Assembly (NCBI GenBank): GCA_964612965.1
Contig: CAZTGB010000002.1
Location: forward strand, 1-64,000
Source of the DNA: CAZTGB01 sp964612965
GTDB lineage: Bacteria > Patescibacteriota > Microgenomatia > UBA8517
Direction of reading: 5' to 3'
DNA length: 64,000 nt
Shown here: positions 15,942-23,894 of the stretch, in pieces
How positions within the stretch are numbered: the stretch's first letter is position 1
Layout: each line of letters begins with the position of its first letter
Program-made: the position numbers and the translations under genes
The notes under the pieces: model-generated
The model's input: the letters and a program-made list of their open reading frames with translations, nothing else
Database searches by the model: none
What the model was told of the DNA's origin: nothing

Positions 15942-16541
15942 TTATCTTGAGTAGAACTCAACTATGTCCTGCTCATTAATAGCTTCAACTATATCATCTC
16001 TTTTGGGGTTTGTCTTAACCTGTCCCGCCAAAGCTTTTCTTTCAAGCCAAGAGACAATGTTAAAGTCCTCTTGTTCTAAAGTTTTCTTAACTTCAGGCAT
16101 TTCAGATGCCTTAGAATCAAGCGAAACCACATCTCCAATTTTCACTTGATATGAAGGGATATTTATCTTCTTTCCATTAACAAAAATGTGCCTATGAGAA
16201 ACTATTTGTCTTGAAGAAAATCTTGATGGAGCAAACCCAAGTCTGTAAACAACATTGTCTAGTCTTTTTTCAAGCGAAATTAAAAGTGCTTCTCCGGTAT
16301 TACCCTTAGATTTAAAAGCCTCATCCATATACCTCCTGAACTGAGTCTCCATTATTCCGTACATCCTTTTTACTTTTTGCTTTTCGCGAAGCTGTCTTCC
16401 ATATTGGGATGGGGCTCTCATTTGTCCTTTTGGTCCATGAACTCCAGGGGCCACATTAAGGCGTGTCAGTTTTGTTCCTTTGTTAAAAAGGTCAAATCCT
16501 TCGCGTCTACTTAGTCTGTCTTTAGGTCCTGTATATTTCAT
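15942..16541 (-). CDS. rpsD: 30S ribosomal protein S4
   Basis: Primary 16S rRNA-binding protein. The S4 domain (about 90-150) has RLDNVVYRLGFAPSRFSSRQIVSH and HIFVNGKKINIPSY. The N-terminal part lacks zinc cysteines. 199 residues, the usual length. It sits in the alpha-operon order rpsM-rpsK-rpsD-rpoA, 6 bp after rpsK. Confidence 0.98.
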   Translation of the reverse strand: MKYTGPKDRLSRREGFDLFNKGTKLTRLNVAPGVHGPKGQMRAPSQYGRQLREKQKVKRMYGIMETQFRRYMDEAFKSKGNTGEALLISLEKRLDNVVYRLGFAPSRFSSRQIVSHRHIFVNGKKINIPSYQVKIGDVVSLDSKASEMPEVKKTLEQEDFNIVSWLERKALAGQVKTNPKRDDIVEAINEQDIVEFYSR

Positions 16542-16547
16542 AATTCT

Positions 16548-16940
16548 TTAAGCTCTTCTCCTTTTCTTAGGGCGTGGTCCATTGTGAGGGGTAGGGGTCA
16601 CATCGGCAATTAGCGAAATTCTAACCCCGGCTGCGCGAATTGCTCGAAGTGCAGCATCACGTCCAGCACCAGGTCCTTTAATATAAATTTCAACCTCGAC
16701 AACTCCATATTGTTCCTTGGCTTTTTTAATCGCTGTCTCAACTGCGGTTGTAGCTGCATAGGGGGTAGCTTTTCTCGTTCCTTTAAATCCAGAATTTCCA
16801 GATGAGGCCCAATTAAGAGTATTTCCTTTTTCATCAACAATCGTAACTAAAGTGTTATTGAAAGAAGCTGCAATATACACTTTTGCAAGTTTAACTTCTT
16901 TTTTAACTATCTTTTTGACTTTATTAGTTTTAGTTGCCAT
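16548..16940 (-). CDS. rpsK: 30S ribosomal protein S11
   Basis: Platform protein near the mRNA exit. Family motifs YIAASFNNTLVTIVDEKGN, KGTRKATPYAA, GPGAGRDAALRA and the end PTPHNGPRPKKRRRA are all present. 130 residues. Confidence 0.98.
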   Translation of the reverse strand: MATKTNKVKKIVKKEVKLAKVYIAASFNNTLVTIVDEKGNTLNWASSGNSGFKGTRKATPYAATTAVETAIKKAKEQYGVVEVEIYIKGPGAGRDAALRAIRAAGVRISLIADVTPTPHNGPRPKKRRRA

Positions 16941-16963
16941 ATTTTTTTATAATTAATCTCTGC

Positions 16964-17377
16964 TTACTTTTTCTTTTCTTCAACTTTTGCTGCAGTCATT
17001 TTAGAAAGTGCTTCTTTCTTAAATGCTCCAACAGTCTTTCTCTTGCCTCGCTTTGTGCGAGCGTTAGTCTTTGTTCTTTGTCCTCGAGAAGGAAGATTCC
17101 TACTGTGTCTCATTCCCCTATACGATCCAATTGCTTGCAATCTTTGAACATTTCCTCTGACAGTTCTTATAAGTTCTCCTTCAGTTGTATAATTCTCAAG
17201 TTGGGTCGTAATTTTAGCCACATTATCGGCTGTTAAATCTTTAACTCTTTTTTTAGAATCAACTTTAGAATCAACAATTACTTTTCTCGCCAATGGCCAG
17301 CCTATACCCTTAATTCTAGTAAGAGCAAAATCTGCTTTCCAGTTATCTTGTAATTCTATTCCTGCTATTCTTGCCAT
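16964..17377 (-). CDS. rpsM: 30S ribosomal protein S13
   Basis: Small-subunit head protein that contacts L5 and tRNA. The start [13 protein letters not shown] replaces the usual MARIAGV-(D/N)LP form. The conserved [28 protein letters not shown]-like region is intact. 137 residues with a Lys-rich C-terminal extension. Two bases separate it from rpmJ. Confidence 0.97.
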   Translation of the reverse strand: [137 protein letters not shown]

Positions 17378-17379
17378 AA

Positions 17380-17493
17380 TTAACCTTGTCTCTGTTTGTG
17401 GCGAGGGTTTTTACAGATAATATATAAAACGCCGCCACGTTTAACATACTTACAATCTTTACATCTTGGTTTAATTGAACTATTAACTTTCAT
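17380..17493 (-). CDS. rpmJ: 50S ribosomal protein L36
   Basis: A 37-residue zinc-ribbon ribosomal protein, [20 protein letters not shown] and so on to NPRHKQRQG. All four zinc ligands are present (Cys 11, 14, 27 and His 32). It is short enough to be missed by length filters, but sits in its standard place between infA and rpsM. A micro-hairpin (17533-17543) lies in the gap upstream. Confidence 0.97.
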   Translation of the reverse strand: MKVNSSIKPRCKDCKYVKRGGVLYIICKNPRHKQRQG

Positions 17494-17549
17494 GATTTAA
17501 TTTTCTTGAAATCAAATTATAATTTCAATTTCAAGCTTTGCTTATTTTT

Positions 17550-17765
17550 TTAATATTTATATACAATCCTTCCCCTGTCTTCATCATAAGGTGTCATCTC
17601 AATTTTAACCCTATCTCCGGGAAAAATCCTAACATATGCCCTTCTCATTTTACCTTTGAGGGTAGCCAAAATCAATTTTCCACCAGTTAATTCCACTCTA
17701 AACATAGTATTAGGAAGTGCTTGTGTTACCACCCCGTCAATTTCTGTTGTCTCGCTTTGTTTCAT
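17550..17765 (-). CDS. infA: translation initiation factor IF-1
   Basis: OB-fold factor that binds the ribosomal A site during initiation. ALPNTMFRVELTGG, GKMRRAYVRIFPGDRV and the end DRGRIVYKY match the family. I prefer the ATG at 17765 (71 residues, near the standard 72); an ATG five codons upstream at 17780 is possible. It follows map in the common adk-map-infA-rpmJ order. Confidence 0.96.
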   Translation of the reverse strand: MKQSETTEIDGVVTQALPNTMFRVELTGGKLILATLKGKMRRAYVRIFPGDRVKIEMTPYDEDRGRIVYKY

Positions 17766-17793
17766 ACCTCTTTTCAACAAAAAACGGCCACCT

Positions 17794-18549
17794 TCAAGCC
17801 GTTAGCACCCTTGATCCTTCCTCGGTTACAGCTACAGTCTCTTCGAAAAGTGCTGATATTTTACCATCAGCCATCCCGATTGTCCACCCGTCCTCCAAAA
17901 TTTCGGTTTTGCTCGAACCTAGAGCATACATAACCTCAACCGCCAAAACCATACCCGGTACGATCTTTGGGCTTTCCTCAACTCTTCCTGGTACGAAGCA
18001 GGGGATTTGAGGCTCTTCATGAAGCTCCCTGCCCACGCCGTGTCCCACAAGAGACCTTATAACTGAATACCCGGCATCCTCAACAACTTCCTGCATTGCA
18101 CGAGATATATCCCAAATATGTTTCCCGACTTTGACCTGAGCAATTGATTTCTTCAAAGCCTCTCGACCAGTACTTAAAAACTTTTGAGTGGTTCCATCTA
18201 AATCAATCCCAACAGTAACTGACGTATCAGTATGAAACCCCTTAAAATAAACGCCGACATCAACACTAACTAAATCCCCGCTCTTAAAAACCATTTCTCG
18301 CTTTGGAATACCATGAACCAGACCCTCGTTTACACTAATGCAAGTCGCCCAAGAGTATCCAGGAACCCTTTTAAAAGAAGCTTCAGCACCTTCTTTTTTG
18401 ATTAGCTCATTTGCCAAGTTTTCGATACCTAAAGCACTTACTCCTGGAACTACAGCCTCACTAAGTAACTTTTTTACTCGAGCAAGTTTTTTACCCCCCT
18501 CAGCCATTATAGCTATCTCATCTGCTGTTTTAAGTTTAATACTATTCAT
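17794..18549 (-). CDS. map: methionine aminopeptidase, type I
   Basis: Removes N-terminal Met from new proteins. The five metal ligands are recognisable: two Asp in SVDVGVYFKGFHTDTS, His in GHGVGRELHEEP, and Glu in LAVEVMYALG and VAVTEEGSRVLT (usual FE/TE pair). 251 residues, without an N-terminal zinc finger, as usual for type I. Its start overlaps the adk stop by 4 nt. Confidence 0.97.
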   Translation of the reverse strand: MNSIKLKTADEIAIMAEGGKKLARVKKLLSEAVVPGVSALGIENLANELIKKEGAEASFKRVPGYSWATCISVNEGLVHGIPKREMVFKSGDLVSVDVGVYFKGFHTDTSVTVGIDLDGTTQKFLSTGREALKKSIAQVKVGKHIWDISRAMQEVVEDAGYSVIRSLVGHGVGRELHEEPQIPCFVPGRVEESPKIVPGMVLAVEVMYALGSSKTEILEDGWTIGMADGKISALFEETVAVTEEGSRVLTA

Positions 18550-19184
18550 TTTTGCTTATTTTTAATTTCCTCAATAGAAGTAACCAAATCCTTTTGAATT
18601 TCATCTATGGGGCGAACCCCATCAACTTCTACTACTTTAGAATCTTTTTTAAGTTCGGATATTAGTGGCTCAGTATGCTGTTTATAAAGATTAAGTCTTA
18701 TTTTGATTGCCTCTGGTTTATCATCATCTCTTTGAATTAAGCTACTTTGGTCCACATCCGATGATGGTGGATCGGTAATAAGATTATAAATTTTACCAGT
18801 CTCAGGATCCATTCTTCTCGCGCTCAAACGTTTTATAGTTTCTTCTTCGTTTATCTCCAAAACTACAACTAAATCAAGGGTAACATTTTTATCAGTTAGC
18901 CACTTTTTCCAAAAAGTATATTGATTTGAGGTTCTTGGAAATCCATCAAAAATTATATCGTCATACATATTCTTTTCGTCAAAAAAGGCAGATAGATATG
19001 ATGTCATTTCTTCATCCGGTACAAGCTTTCCTTCAGATAATGACCTCTTGAGATCCGGGTTGCTCTCAGCAATTCTTCTCAAATAAGCTCCTGACTCAAA
19101 ATAAAAAAATCCATATTTCTCACAAAGAAGTCTTGCTTGAGTTCCTTTACCTGAACCTTGAGGGCCTAAAAGTAGAATGTTCAT
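18546..19184 (-). CDS. adk: adenylate kinase
   Basis: Interconverts ATP and AMP with two ADP. The P-loop is GPQGSGKGTQ (about 7-16), and FDGFPRT and the LID-start RRMDPETGKIYN are present. The zinc cysteines of some LID domains are absent. 212 residues. In most bacteria adk directly follows secY; here hicBA and a plus-strand membrane-protein gene lie in between. Confidence 0.97.
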   Translation of the reverse strand: MNILLLGPQGSGKGTQARLLCEKYGFFYFESGAYLRRIAESNPDLKRSLSEGKLVPDEEMTSYLSAFFDEKNMYDDIIFDGFPRTSNQYTFWKKWLTDKNVTLDLVVVLEINEEETIKRLSARRMDPETGKIYNLITDPPSSDVDQSSLIQRDDDKPEAIKIRLNLYKQHTEPLISELKKDSKVVEVDGVRPIDEIQKDLVTSIEEIKNKQK

Positions 19185-19231
19185 ATATATTGAAGTTTAA
19201 TTCAATTTGAGGCCAAAAGACAGAGGGTGAA

Positions 19232-19435
19232 TTACAATTTTATTTTCGCCTGGTTTAAAATACTTGCTAAGGTTTTCCTCTTCAAATCTTTATTATGTAT
19301 AGGAATTGTAACTCTTATCTTTTTAGCTGAATGATATAAATGAAGATGGCTTCCAACTTGTCTCAGGGTCACAAAACCATCTTTTCGAAGTAATTTTTCC
19401 AATTTCTTGGGTTTTAAATTGGGCAATTTCGGCAT
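19232..19435 (-). CDS. hicA: HicA-family toxin (mRNA interferase)
   Basis: A 67-residue basic protein with the double-stranded-RNA-binding-like HicA fold. It starts KLPNLKPKKLEKLLRKDGF and has the catalytic-His motif GSHLHLYH (about 29-36), followed by VTIPIHNKDLKRKTL. HicA toxins cut mRNA during stress. It lies 9 bp after the hicB stop, in order antitoxin then toxin. Confidence 0.9.
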   Translation of the reverse strand: MPKLPNLKPKKLEKLLRKDGFVTLRQVGSHLHLYHSAKKIRVTIPIHNKDLKRKTLASILNQAKIKL

Positions 19436-19444
19436 GAGGATTCA

Positions 19445-19717
19445 CTATATAGCTACAAATTTGCCTTCTGACCAATCAATATCAACAGTAGCAGTAACAG
19501 TTTTGTCATCAGGATCTGGGATTGTTTCATTTGCTTCGACTAAAACTTGGAGATAGCCTTTTACTGCGTCTTTTACATTTTCGACAGCTTCTTCAAAAGT
19601 GTCACCTTCAGTAACTACCCCAGGAAGTTTTGGAACGGTTACGACAAATCCACCCTCCTCGCAGGGTTCAAAAACAGCATTATATCTCAATACTTTTTTA
19701 GTCTTTTTACCTACCAT
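19445..19717 (-). CDS. hicB: HicB-family antitoxin
   Basis: Neutralises HicA. The partial RNase H-like HicB fold is seen: FEPCEEGGFVVTVPKLPGVVTEGDTFEEA, then AVKGYLQVLVEANETIP. 90 residues. No C-terminal ribbon-helix-helix or HTH is evident, so DNA binding by this protein is uncertain. The -10 box TGA-TATAAT ends 6 nt before the ATG, so the mRNA should be leaderless. Confidence 0.9.
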   Translation of the reverse strand: MVGKKTKKVLRYNAVFEPCEEGGFVVTVPKLPGVVTEGDTFEEAVENVKDAVKGYLQVLVEANETIPDPDDKTVTATVDIDWSEGKFVAI

Positions 19718-19723
19718 AAGAAA

Positions 19724-19732
19724 ATTATATCA
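19724..19732 (-). promoter_or_regulatory. hicBA promoter (extended -10, leaderless)
   Basis: TGA-TATAAT with the hexamer at 19724-19729 on the minus strand, exactly 6 nt before the hicB ATG. The +1 would coincide with the A of ATG. Confidence 0.65.
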
Positions 19733-19860
19733 TAGAACTTAAGATCTATCCTATAACCTTGACTTTTATATGTGGTGGTGGTACCATTAGCCTCAGAAAA
19801 TTAGAGAAATTTAGGTTCAATATGCGACCTGTAGTTTCTCTTCTTTTTTTAAGTATTGCA

Positions 19861-20013
19861 CTTTAACTAATTGCGGAAAGAAATTCTCCTTTTACCCCAA
19901 ATGGGTAGCCCCTTGGGTATGAGTTTAACTACTCGTGCCTAAAGCGCTAACCCATTCGGGGACCCAAGAGCAAAAGCTCTTAATAATTGAAATAAACCAA
20001 AAAGGAGAAAAAA
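19861..20013 (+). promoter_or_regulatory. structured leader RNA with anti-Shine-Dalgarno and possible pseudoknot
   Basis: TTCTCCTTTT (19884-19893) is perfectly complementary to AAAAGGAGAA (20000-20009), which covers the Shine-Dalgarno of the gene at 20014. Between them CCCC-a-AATGGGT (19895-19906) pairs with ACCCATT-c-GGGG (19950-19961), 11 pairs with one mismatch. CTTGGGT (19912-19918) pairs with ACCCAAG (19962-19968), crossing the first helix, so the two form a pseudoknot or exclude each other. GAGT/ACTC (19921-19924, 19931-19934) and AAGAGC-AAAA-GCTCTT (19966-19981) add small hairpins. I know no riboswitch class that matches. Confidence 0.6.
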
Positions 20014-20436
20014 ATGCAAAACATCAAATCATTTACACAGAGGGTCACTGGGCTGATTTTCTATCCGCTCATTTTCATTGTGATCCCGTATATCGTAGCC
20101 AAGATCGGGCAACTGTTCGGTCTGTGGTCAGTAATTGACGCGCAGTATCTGACGAACCCCTTTATGTTCTGGATGTTCCTCGTGGTTTCCCGCGCAGTAT
20201 ATGCAACCGTTTGCATCCTGATTGATATGGGAATTCACAAGTTTGGGGAATCCCAAGGGTTCTTCTGGTTTGCACCGGAGCGAGAGTATTATTCTTCTCG
20301 ACCCGACCCTGTGGATCAAAGTGGTTTGATTATCGGCGCAGCTGCGGCATTTTTCATCATTGAATTCCTTACCGAATTCGCCATCCGGATTTCAACCATG
20401 ACAGATCCACCATATCTGCCACCATCAAGCAATTAA
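20014..20436 (+). CDS. three-helix membrane protein, unknown (accessory unit)
   Basis: A 140-residue protein I do not recognise. Hydrophobic segments at about 11-38, 48-73 and 105-127 suggest three membrane helices; the loop near 75-100 (GESQGFFWFAPEREYYSSRPDP) is polar and aromatic. Unlike its neighbours it has a strong Shine-Dalgarno (AAAAAGGAG), visibly more GC-rich codons, a folded leader and its own terminator, and it points against the ribosomal operons. This suggests a mobile or late-acquired single-gene unit. Confidence 0.8.
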   Translation: MQNIKSFTQRVTGLIFYPLIFIVIPYIVAKIGQLFGLWSVIDAQYLTNPFMFWMFLVVSRAVYATVCILIDMGIHKFGESQGFFWFAPEREYYSSRPDPVDQSGLIIGAAAAFFIIEFLTEFAIRISTMTDPPYLPPSSN

Positions 20437-20456
20437 TCCGCAATAGAAGTGCAAAG

Positions 20457-20492
20457 AACCGCCTAGAGGCAAACAAGCTCAGGCGGTTTTTT
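20457..20492 (+). terminator. strong intrinsic terminator of accessory unit
   Basis: AACCGCCT (20457-20464) plus GAG pair with CTC plus AGGCGGTT (20481-20488), an 11-bp stem with one bulged A, followed by TTTTTT. On the other strand it is a weaker terminator that could serve secY. Confidence 0.92.
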
Positions 20493-20514
20493 GTTGGAAA
20501 ATTATCTCTGAATA

Positions 20515-21827
20515 TTATCTCAAATTATGGGTAAATCTATCATATCTCCCCATCACAAGTTCCCCTTCAATCTCCCGTATCATCTCCAGTACCACGGAAA
20601 CTACGATTAATACTCCAGTTCCACCAATTGCCAAATTAGCAACTCCTATAAAATTGGTAAAAAGTGAGGGCATCACAGCAACAAGGCCGAGGAATAGCCC
20701 TCCAACAACAGTAATTCTTGATAATACAAATGCAAGGTATTTGCTAGTTTCCTTTCCAGGTCTAATTCCCGGGACAAATCCCCCACCTTTTTGCAAATTC
20801 TCAGCAATTTTTTCTGGATTAAACACAACGGCTGTATAAAAATAAGTAAACCCGAAGACCAGGAAAAAGTATGTAAAATTATAAATCAAACTCTGTGGGT
20901 TAAATGAAACACTTATCCATCTAGCAACCCCAGCAACCGCCGGGTTACTAGATCCTGCTAAAAATTGTCCAATCAGTGATGGGGCAAGAACTAATGACAC
21001 GGCAAAAATAATAGGTATTACTCCAGCCTGGTTAAGCCTAAGTGGAAGATATGAGGATGAGGATAATGTTCCCCCGGTTCTTTTCCTTGCATACTGAATA
21101 GGAATTTGTCTTACAGATTCCCCAACAAAGATAATAAGGCCCACAACAAGGAGGGATATTGCTAAAAATATAATAATCTTAATGACATCAGCCGATCCTA
21201 CAATTGTTGCTGATTGGCCAAGGAGTACCGGAAGTCTTGCTACAATTCCAGTAAAAATCAAAATTGAAACTCCATTTTTAAATCCATATTCAGTAATAAG
21301 CTCTCCCAACCAAACAGAAAATACAGTTCCTGCAGTCATTGTAATAACAAGCGAAAGAAGTGAAAGTGGATCCAAATTTGGAATTACATTTTGTCCTTTG
21401 AGAAGCGCATACATTCCAAAAGCTTGAGCCGCTGCCAAAGGAACTGTCAATAATCTTGTGTACTGATTAATTTTTTCCTGTCCATACTCTCCTTCTTTCT
21501 GAAGTGCTTCAATTGAAGGCACAACGTAACCTAATAACTGAAAAATGATAGACGCATTAATGTAAGGATTTAGGCCTAAAGCTAAAATAGAAAAATTAGC
21601 TAAAGTTCCACCTGAAAAAACATCCAGGAGAGAAAGAAGTGGGCTGCCTAAAAACAAGGCCGTTAGAGTATTCCTATCAATTCCAGCTGNNNNNNNNNNN
21701 NNNNNNNNNNNNNNNNNNNNNNNNCAAGTCTAAAAACCACCAATATCACTCCCGTAATTATGAGCTTTTTCCTAATGGATGGAGTTCCCAACGCTTTTTT
21801 AAAAAATTGACCTATTGAACCAAACAT
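20515..21827 (-). CDS. secY: protein translocase subunit SecY, interrupted by assembly gap
   Basis: Channel subunit of the Sec translocon. The first 34 residues ([14 protein letters not shown]... VVFRL, ATG at 21827) are separated by 35 Ns from [14 protein letters not shown] and the remaining ten-helix body. The C-terminal helices contain [13 protein letters not shown] and end [12 protein letters not shown]. Only about seven residues of the LG-xx-IPV region are missing. The stated gap length is out of frame by a base, so it is an estimate. It follows rplO and has its own -10 box. Confidence 0.96.
21690..21724. other. assembly gap (35 N) inside secY
   Basis: Unknown bases within the first membrane-helix region of SecY. 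Frame counting from both sides requires a length divisible by 3 (for example 36), so 35 cannot be exact unless the gene is broken. Confidence 0.9.
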
Positions 21828-21837
21828 AGCAGAGTAG

Positions 21838-21843
21838 ATTATA
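21838..21843 (-). promoter_or_regulatory. secY -10 box
   Basis: TATAAT on the minus strand, 10 nt before the secY ATG, in the rplO-secY gap. It predicts a leader of about 4 nt and transcription of secY apart from the ribosomal genes. No clear -35. Confidence 0.5.
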
Positions 21844-21901
21844 TCTCAAAGCTGATCCTAAAAATAGACTTGTTTGATATCTAAAATTTTGAAAGGATCA
21901 G

Positions 21902-22345
21902 TTAAGGGGTTTTTACTTCTCCACCAGCTTTTTCAACTTGTTTTTGTGCTGAATGAGAGATAGGGACTTCAATTGTAAATTTTTTTGTTACTTCGCTACC
22001 ACCTAGAATTTTTACACCAATTACTTTAGCTTCTTTTGTAACTATTTTCTTTTCAATAAGTAAGTCCACCGTTACTTTCGATCCAGCTGGAAGAACATCT
22101 AAATATTTAAGTTTAACTATCACACCCTTCTTGCCAGCCTGGAACTTTCCTTTCCCTCTTAAAAGAGGAAGTCTTTTAAATAAAGACTTTTTAGTCTTCA
22201 TCCCCTCAAAAAGAATATCAACATGACCCCTTGATTTTTGTCCTTTTTGTCCTCGACTAGAAGTGTGTCCTCCTTTTCCACTCCCAATTCCACGTCCCAA
22301 TATCTTTCTTCTTCGAGTAACTGTTTTTGGTAATTTAATTGGCAT
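21902..22345 (-). CDS. rplO: 50S ribosomal protein L15
   Basis: Late-assembling large-subunit protein. Glycine-rich N-terminal RNA-binding arm (RKILGRGIGSGKGGHTSSRGQKGQKSR-type, about 14-40) and the C-terminal domain ending in SHSAQKQVEKAGG. 147 residues. It directly follows rpsE: the rpmD (L30) gene normally between them is absent. Confidence 0.97.
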   Translation of the reverse strand: MPIKLPKTVTRRRKILGRGIGSGKGGHTSSRGQKGQKSRGHVDILFEGMKTKKSLFKRLPLLRGKGKFQAGKKGVIVKLKYLDVLPAGSKVTVDLLIEKKIVTKEAKVIGVKILGGSEVTKKFTIEVPISHSAQKQVEKAGGEVKTP

Positions 22346-22367
22346 ATTTTAATTAGTTTCTAATTTT

Positions 22368-22378
22368 AAGCTTTGCTT
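22368..22378 (-). repeat. micro-hairpin including rpsE stop (family example)
   Basis: The rpsE stop TAA is the first part of TAAGC-AAA-GCTTA, a 5-bp hairpin with a 3-nt loop. The same element (AAGC-loop-GCTT) occurs at the stop of rplF (23329-23339), rpsQ (25686-25697, GAAA loop), rpmC (25968-25978), rplD (29189-29199) and rny (9579-9589), and a few bases beyond the stop of rplQ, infA, rpsC, rplW, ftsK and rpsO. Confidence 0.8.
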
Positions 22379-22961
22379 ACTTTTCCTCCTCAACTACTTT
22401 TTTAACTGGTTCTTTTTCTCTCATTTTTACCATTTCAGAAATACTTTCAAGTGCTTTAAGGGTAGCATAAACATTTGAAATTTTATTCTTTGTACCCAAT
22501 ATCTTTCCAACCGCGTCACGAATTCCCGAAGCTTCAAGTACAACTCTCATTGGTCCCCCAGCTATAATTCCGGATCCTGGAGGGGCCGGTTTAAGTAAAA
22601 CCTTAGCAGCAGAAAACTTTTCTGAAACCGAATAGGGGATAGTTGTTCCACGAAGTTCAACCTTAACCATTCTTCGTTTTGCAGCCTCAATAGCTTTTCG
22701 AATCGCATTCCTCACATCTTTAGCTTTTGATATTCCAACTCCAACTTTTCCTTTTTTGTCTCCAACAACAACTAAAGCTGAAAATCTCATTTGATTTCCT
22801 CCTTTTGTCTTTTTAGAAATTCTATTTATCTGAACTACTGTTTCGTCAAACTCTTTAACAAAAGATGGGTCGCCCCCTCTGTTAAAATTTCCACGCCCTC
22901 CAAAGCCGCGGTTCCCCTGGCCTTGTCTATTTTGATTGTTTTGATTGTTATTTGGTCCCAT
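22377..22961 (-). CDS. rpsE: 30S ribosomal protein S5 with Gly/Asn/Arg-rich N-terminus
   Basis: Small-subunit protein involved in decoding accuracy and mRNA unwinding. The S5 core starts near residue 33 (FVKEFDETVVQINRISK), with KGGNQMRFSALVVVGDKKGKVGVGISKA and the C-terminal LLKPAPPGSGIIAGG. About 32 extra N-terminal residues are almost all Asn, Gln, Gly, Arg and Phe (GNRGFGGRGNFNRGG), like an RGG-type RNA-binding tail. A micro-hairpin includes its stop codon. Confidence 0.97.
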   Translation of the reverse strand: MGPNNNQNNQNRQGQGNRGFGGRGNFNRGGDPSFVKEFDETVVQINRISKKTKGGNQMRFSALVVVGDKKGKVGVGISKAKDVRNAIRKAIEAAKRRMVKVELRGTTIPYSVSEKFSAAKVLLKPAPPGSGIIAGGPMRVVLEASGIRDAVGKILGTKNKISNVYATLKALESISEMVKMREKEPVKKVVEEEK

Positions 22962-22984
22962 ATGCTCTTTATTTACCCTCCGTG

Positions 22985-23299
22985 CTAGAAATCAAGTCCT
23001 CCTGTCCTAGCTGCTTCAGCAAGTGCTTTAACTTTTCCGTGGTATCTAAATCCTCCACGGTCAAAAACTACTGCTTTTATCTTCTTTGCAACTGCTTTTT
23101 TGGTAAGCGCCGTTCCCACCTCTTCAGCTTTTGTCCCCTTTGCAGAAACTAGAGTTGTGCCAGTTTCATCATTTATAATCTGAGCATAAATATATTTGTT
23201 TGTTTTGTGAACACTAAGTCTTGGACGAGAAGTTGTTCCCGTCATTTTTGCCCTGACTCTAATTTTTCTTTGTTTGTATTTTCTAAGTTTGTCTCCCAT
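22985..23299 (-). CDS. rplR: 50S ribosomal protein L18
   Basis: Binds 5S r[37 protein letters not shown] and the end [25 protein letters not shown] are typical. 104 residues, somewhat shorter than E. coli L18 (117) at the N-terminus. It lies between rplF and rpsE as usual. Confidence 0.97.
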   Translation of the reverse strand: MGDKLRKYKQRKIRVRAKMTGTTSRPRLSVHKTNKYIYAQIINDETGTTLVSAKGTKAEEVGTALTKKAVAKKIKAVVFDRGGFRYHGKVKALAEAARTGGLDF

Positions 23300-23337
23300 A
23301 TTTAATTTAGATTACTTTAGATCGATGCAAGCATTGC

Positions 23338-23889
23338 TTATGCAGCCGCTCCAGCTTTTGCCGCAGCCTTACCAGGCTTTCTGCGAATTACCTCTTCAAC
23401 ATATTTAACCCCTTTTCCTTTATAGGGTTCTGGTGGTCTAGTCCCTCGAATATCAGCTGCAACTTGTCCAACAGTTTCTTTATTTGTCCCCTCAACCGTA
23501 ATTATATTTTTCTCAACTTTAATATTAATTCCCTCAGGTGCTTCAATTTTAACAGGATGCGAATATCCAACAGTTAAGGTAATATTTCGCCCCATAGCTT
23601 CCGCCCTAAATCCAGTTCCTATTAATTCAAGCTGACGACTCCATCCGACCGTTACTCCTTTAACCATGTTGTTTATTAATGATCTAATTGTCCCATGAAG
23701 GCTTAAGGCTTGCTTACTTTCTCCCTTGCGTGTTACCACAATTTTTCCCTCATCTAATGAAACTTCAATTCTTCTAGGTAGTGTAAGGCTTAACTCACCT
23801 TTTGGACCCTTAACTTTGACACTAGATCCATTAACCTCAAACGAGGCTTCAGCTGGGACTTCTATTAATTGTTTTCCGATTTTTGACAT
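23338..23889 (-). CDS. rplF: 50S ribosomal protein L6
   Basis: Large-subunit protein near the factor-binding site. Two L6 repeats are visible, ending with the signature RPPEPYKGKGVKYVEEVIRRKPGK and an Ala-rich tail. 183 residues. Its stop codon is embedded in a TAAGC-AAT-GCTT micro-hairpin. Confidence 0.98.
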   Translation of the reverse strand: MSKIGKQLIEVPAEASFEVNGSSVKVKGPKGELSLTLPRRIEVSLDEGKIVVTRKGESKQALSLHGTIRSLINNMVKGVTVGWSRQLELIGTGFRAEAMGRNITLTVGYSHPVKIEAPEGINIKVEKNIITVEGTNKETVGQVAADIRGTRPPEPYKGKGVKYVEEVIRRKPGKAAAKAGAAA

Positions 23890-23894
23890 ATTTT

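Noticed and set aside
19861..20013. Twister or fluoride/preQ1 riboswitch
   Set aside because: Some short blocks look similar (CCCAAG, CTAAAGCG), but the required conserved nucleotides and their order do not fit any class I can recall.
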